A stretch of DNA of 8,416 nt from Gammaproteobacteria bacterium (lineage in GTDB: Bacteria > Pseudomonadota > Gammaproteobacteria > UBA12402). The notes under the pieces were generated by a model. That model worked only from the letters and a program-made list of their open reading frames with translations, searched no databases and was not told the origin of the DNA. The translations under genes and the position numbers were made by a program. The stretch covers positions 1 to 8,416 of the forward strand of contig JANQHY010000274.1 in NCBI GenBank assembly GCA_028282395.1. Reading direction: 5' to 3'. Of the stretch, positions 5,829-8,416 are shown in pieces (positions within the stretch are counted from its first letter, which is position 1; the number at the start of each line of letters is the position of its first letter).

Positions 5829-6668
5829 ATGGAAAGCAATGAGCGGCCAATTTCCGTGCTTAAAGCATTAGGTCTAGTTTTTTATTCTATGCGATTTTAT
5901 CGCAACCTGGGCACTGTCTGGTCTCGTCGCCGGGTGATGGGGTTTTTATTGCTTTTTCTGTTGATTGTTTGGTTAGTTGGGAGTATTGGCCAAGGCTTTT
6001 TTAGTTATCAGCGTTATTCAAATATGGTTAAGCAGACTCCGTTGATTACAGTGAAAGCGGGTCGTGTTTCTACCTCTGCTTCTCAGCCACTATTTATTCG
6101 TGATCCAATGAATAAAAAAGTGTTTGTGATTATTGATACCACTGACCAGTATAAACAGTTTGCCAGTAGCGATGCACGTTATTTAATTACCAGCAATGGT
6201 TATAAGTATAAATACTATGATTTTCAAACGCGGCATGAGACGGTAAGTGCTGTGATGTTTCCAGCAACAAAAAATTTAACTGTTAATCAAACTTTTCTCA
6301 ATAAGCAACTTAAAATCCTACTGTGGAATAATGTGTTGCAACACTTTTTTTCCGGTATAATTTCTTCATTTGTTTTTACACTTGTTTTGGCAGCGCTATA
6401 TGCATTTATCATCCGTCTGTTTGCAGCGCTGGTAGCACGGCAATTGCATTATGGCAGAGCATTTAATTTGTCTGTTGTTGCTATTAGCCCTGGAGTAGGG
6501 CTTTTTGTCATACTATTTAGTTGGGATATACTGTTTCCGTTAGTTTGGTTAGTGCTACTGCTAGTTCATTTGGTGTATCTGTTCTTGGCAGCTAGAGCGC
6601 AACCATTACCAGAAAAGATGGTTGATGATAACTCAAATCCTAATGTAGAGTCGCCATCAACGCCGTAA
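5829..6668 (+). CDS. DUF1189-like integral membrane protein
   Basis: This 279-residue protein begins at an ATG with GGTGA a few bases upstream. Residues ~1-35 are cytoplasmic and basic. A hydrophobic helix spans ~37-60, followed by an extracytoplasmic domain of about 110 residues (LITVKAGRVST, FIRDP, KVFVIIDTTDQY, ARYLITSNGYKYKYYDF). Three further helices occupy roughly 170-200, 212-232 and 232-253, and the tail is acidic and Pro/Ser-rich. One N-terminal helix, an 'I-x-x-G' to 'IDTT' extracytoplasmic domain and a C-terminal helix cluster resemble DUF1189, a family without known biochemical function. Assignment is by pattern memory, so I treat it as probable. It sits 32 bp after tsaC and 16 bp before purU, hence probably co-transcribed, with no functional link visible. 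Confidence 0.7.
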   Translation: MESNERPISVLKALGLVFYSMRFYRNLGTVWSRRRVMGFLLLFLLIVWLVGSIGQGFFSYQRYSNMVKQTPLITVKAGRVSTSASQPLFIRDPMNKKVFVIIDTTDQYKQFASSDARYLITSNGYKYKYYDFQTRHETVSAVMFPATKNLTVNQTFLNKQLKILLWNNVLQHFFSGIISSFVFTLVLAALYAFIIRLFAALVARQLHYGRAFNLSVVAISPGVGLFVILFSWDILFPLVWLVLLLVHLVYLFLAARAQPLPEKMVDDNSNPNVESPSTP

Positions 6669-6684
6669 AGAAAATAATAATTTT

Positions 6685-7539
6685 ATGACGCATAAATATC
6701 GCTTAATTATTTTTTGCCCGGATCGGGTAGGGATTGTTGCCGCAGTCAGTCAATATATTGCCAAATGTGGTGGCTGGATGACAGAGGCCAACTATCATGC
6801 TGACGCCGCAAGCGGTTGGTTTTTTATGCGTACGGAAATAAAAGTCGATAGCTTAACGGTTGATATTGACACCTTTAAAGCGGGGTTAGTGTTGATGGCA
6901 GAAGAGTTTGCTATGACCTGGCGGTTATCAACTTCGATGCAGAAACCCAAGGTTGTTTTACTTGCCAGCCTTACATCGCACTGTTTGGCTGACATTCTCC
7001 ATCGTTGGCATAGAGATGAGCTATTTTGTGATATTGTAGCGATTATTTCGAATCATCAAAAATTGGCAAATATTGCTGCCTGGCACGATGTGCCGTATCA
7101 CTATGTGCCAGTCACGAAAGCGAATAAAGAATCAGCTAATGACGAAATTGAAACGTTAATTGATCAGTATGAAGCAGATGTAGTGGTTTTAGCGCGCTAT
7201 ATGCAGATTATTCCAGCGCATTTGTGCCAGAAATATCGCTATCGTATGATTAATATTCATCACAGTTTCTTGCCTTCTTTTGCTGGGGCTAATCCTTATC
7301 AGCAGGCATTGGAGCGGGGGGTAAAGATTATCGGCGCAACCTGCCACTATGTGACCGATCAGTTAGATGAAGGGCCGATTATTGAGCAAGATATTGTTCG
7401 GATTAGCCATCGTCATAATAAAGAGGACATTGTCCTTTTGGGTCAGGACGTTGAACAGCAGGTATTGGCTCGTGGTCTGTCCCTCCATTTAGAAGATCGC
7501 GTTGTGGTGCATGGCAATAAGACAATTGTATTTGATTAA
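6685..7539 (+). CDS. purU: Formyltetrahydrofolate deformylase
   Basis: PurU hydrolyses 10-formyl-tetrahydrofolate to formate and tetrahydrofolate, balancing one-carbon pools and supplying formate for PurT-type purine synthesis. The 284-residue length is typical. Residues ~5-80 form an ACT domain (LIIFCPDRVGIVAAVSQYIA) that in E. coli senses methionine and glycine. The formyltransferase-fold catalytic domain follows: PKVVLLASLTSHCLADILHRW (88-108), VVLARYMQIIPAHLC (167-181), MINIHHSFLPSFAGANPY (188-205), IGATCHYVTDQLDEGPIIEQD (216-236) and HLEDRVVVHGNKTIVF (268-283). Catalytic residues by homology are Asn190, His192 and Asp228, all present. The start ATG has only a poor A-rich Shine-Dalgarno, suggesting coupling to the gene 16 bp upstream. 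Confidence 0.96.
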   Translation: MTHKYRLIIFCPDRVGIVAAVSQYIAKCGGWMTEANYHADAASGWFFMRTEIKVDSLTVDIDTFKAGLVLMAEEFAMTWRLSTSMQKPKVVLLASLTSHCLADILHRWHRDELFCDIVAIISNHQKLANIAAWHDVPYHYVPVTKANKESANDEIETLIDQYEADVVVLARYMQIIPAHLCQKYRYRMINIHHSFLPSFAGANPYQQALERGVKIIGATCHYVTDQLDEGPIIEQDIVRISHRHNKEDIVLLGQDVEQQVLARGLSLHLEDRVVVHGNKTIVFD

Positions 7540-7607
7540 TCTTGGCGCTTGCTTACTAACGATTTAATTCACGTATCAAAAAAAATAAATTGTACTGTGA
7601 GTCTAGT

Positions 7608-8324
7608 ATGGGAAAAAATAACAATACAAATGAACAGGAGTTACAAGAAGCACAACGCTATTTTGAGTGGTTTAAAGGGTTAGATCCTGTTGAGCCTGGC
7701 GACTTTGTTAGGCGCGGGGTTATTAGGAGAATAGAGGGTAATCCTCAAGAAGCCCTAGAGGATTTTAATCTTGCTGAACAGCAGGGGTATCGCAGTTATA
7801 CGCTATTTAGTGAAAGGGCAAAAGTGAATAATACGCTTAAGTATTATTCACAAGCCATTGCCGATGTTAATATTGCAATGACGATGCACAAACCAACTGA
7901 CACGTTATTGGCAGAGAGGGCATTTGCACAAATCCATCTAGGACATTATCAGCAGGCATTGACAGATTTGAATCGTGCGATAGAGATGGTACTCGGTTCA
8001 CCTGACTCGGAAGAAAAGCCATTTATCACCTCTCTACTTGATGAAAGGGCTAAGGTACATTTTCATTTACGCCAATTTGATAAAGCTGCACGCGATAGCC
8101 GTCTGGCTTTTGCCATTATACCAACAAAAGAGCGTCGTTCTAGAAAAATAGAGTTTGAAACTGCTGCTAATAAAGGCAGTGCTAGATGGCTGGAAAGGGA
8201 CGGATACTCTGTGAGGATACCTGAAGGTAAAACTTTTCATCCAATTGATATACCCAATCATTCACGAACGTCTTCAGGTTGGCAAAAGAGAGAAGGGTAC
8301 TCTGTAAAAGTACCGCCCAGATAG
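7608..8324 (+). CDS. Tetratricopeptide-repeat protein with duplicated C-terminal GYSV motif
   Basis: I start at the ATG at 7608 (238 residues), with GTGAG 6 bases upstream. A TTG at 7590 in the same frame adds six residues but lacks a ribosome site. There is no signal peptide, so a cytoplasmic location is likely. Four TPR-like helix pairs are visible at about 31-61 (GNPQEALEDFNLA), 64-96 (KYYSQAIADVNIA), 98-127 (GHYQQALTDLNRAI) and 141-172 (RQFDKAARDSRLAF); three share a leading ERA-x motif. TPRs bind partner proteins, so this is probably a scaffold with an unknown partner. The C-terminal ~50 residues hold no TPR but contain two copies of W-x-x-R-[DE]-GYSV-[RK]-[IV]-P, 31 residues apart, which I do not recognise. 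It follows purU by 68 bp and may be transcribed with it or separately. Confidence 0.82.
   Translation: MGKNNNTNEQELQEAQRYFEWFKGLDPVEPGDFVRRGVIRRIEGNPQEALEDFNLAEQQGYRSYTLFSERAKVNNTLKYYSQAIADVNIAMTMHKPTDTLLAERAFAQIHLGHYQQALTDLNRAIEMVLGSPDSEEKPFITSLLDERAKVHFHLRQFDKAARDSRLAFAIIPTKERRSRKIEFETAANKGSARWLERDGYSVRIPEGKTFHPIDIPNHSRTSSGWQKREGYSVKVPPR
8187..8315 (+). repeat. Two copies of a W-x-x-R-[DE]-GYSV motif at the end of the TPR protein
   Basis: Copy 1 (8187-8222) encodes WLERDGYSVRIP and copy 2 (8280-8315) encodes WQKREGYSVKVP, an offset of 93 bp or 31 codons. The protein motif matches at 7 of 12 residues, and most of the differences are conservative. The DNA is less alike, pointing to selection on the peptide or an old duplication. 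Confidence 0.7.
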
Positions 8325-8416
8325 AAAATTAACTACTGTAGAGAATCATTCTCCTGCTATTGAGCCTCGCCCCTATTATTTAAATACGCATGACAGTATA
8401 GCATTGCTGATTGAAG
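8325..8416. other. Right-edge intergenic sequence, cut by the window
   Basis: No plus-strand gene is apparent; the ATG at 8390 meets a stop after two further codons. On the minus strand, short open stretches enter from the right edge (for example to a TAG at 8357-8359), so the 3' end of a convergent gene is possible but cannot be shown. A TATTAT hexamer at 8374-8379 could be a -10 box for a gene further right. No hairpin terminator with a T-run follows the TPR gene. Confidence 0.4.
8341..8353. promoter_or_regulatory. Putative Fur box core GAGAATCATTCTC
   Basis: This is a perfect 6-1-6 palindrome. It fits the inner 13 bases of the 7-1-7 Fur motif TGAnAATnATTnTCA, while both outermost bases differ (A and C instead of T and A). 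A possible -10 TATTAT lies 20 bp to the right, which would place the box around the -35 region of a gene beyond the window. A simple chance palindrome, or a small hairpin between convergent genes, is the alternative. Confidence 0.4.

Noticed and set aside
5411..5839. 142-codon open frame on the minus strand opposite tsaC
   Set aside because: It is wholly antisense to a gene with clear YrdC motifs and its product has a low-complexity Leu/Ala/Pro composition with no recognisable domain.
6795..6995. Minus-strand open frame inside purU
   Set aside because: It lies opposite the ACT domain of PurU and shows no ribosome site or recognisable product.
7549..7579. TTGCTT and TATCAA considered as a promoter for the TPR gene
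   Set aside because: The spacing of 19 bp and weak hexamers fall short of a supportable call; transcription from the purU operon is equally likely.
8067..8261. Minus-strand open frame opposite the TPR gene
   Set aside because: Antisense shadow; the product has no domain, whereas the plus strand encodes regular TPR sequence.

Overview
The window reads as ordinary chromosomal DNA of a gammaproteobacterium outside the Enterobacterales/Vibrionales group. This rests on three points: the ScpA-ScpB condensin partners are present (that group uses MukBEF instead), trpS is the long proteobacterial type, and purU and a Sua5/YrdC-family gene resemble gammaproteobacterial versions. The genus cannot be named from the sequence. 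Genes are tightly packed, with no sign of transposases, phage genes, CRISPR arrays, tRNAs or rRNAs.

Layout. Bases 2-475 (+) hold the 3' end of a bifunctional aspartate aminotransferase/aspartate 4-decarboxylase gene. It is followed 42 bp later by a ten-helix DMT/EamA-type transporter (518-1414, +). The transporter runs convergently into, and overlaps by 17 bp, a minus-strand block. In transcription order that block is trpS (start about 5051), scpA, scpB and a DUF2807 lipoprotein gene. Spacings are +2 bp, -8 bp and +33 bp, so it is very probably one operon. A 130-bp divergent intergenic region (5052-5181) carries overlapping candidate promoters and a short inverted repeat. To its right a plus-strand block contains a threonylcarbamoyl-AMP synthase family gene (tsaC-like), a DUF1189-like membrane protein, purU, and, after a slightly larger gap, a TPR protein. 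The final 92 bp contain a 13-bp palindrome that fits the core of a Fur box.

Function. The minus-strand operon joins tryptophan charging of tRNA with chromosome condensation (ScpA kleisin and ScpB winged-helix protein acting with SMC, which is not in the window) and ends in an outer-membrane-type lipoprotein. The plus-strand block combines tRNA t6A synthesis, formate release from 10-formyl-THF (PurU) and two poorly characterised proteins.

There is no convincing undescribed multi-gene system here. The most interesting points are within proteins: a cysteine motif in TrpRS resembling the [4Fe-4S] site of the Thermotoga enzyme; an acidic ScpB tail grown by a 43-codon tandem duplication; a TPR protein ending in two copies of a W-x-x-R-D/E-GYSV motif; and an aspartate decarboxylase paired with a DMT carrier where an AspT exchanger might be expected.
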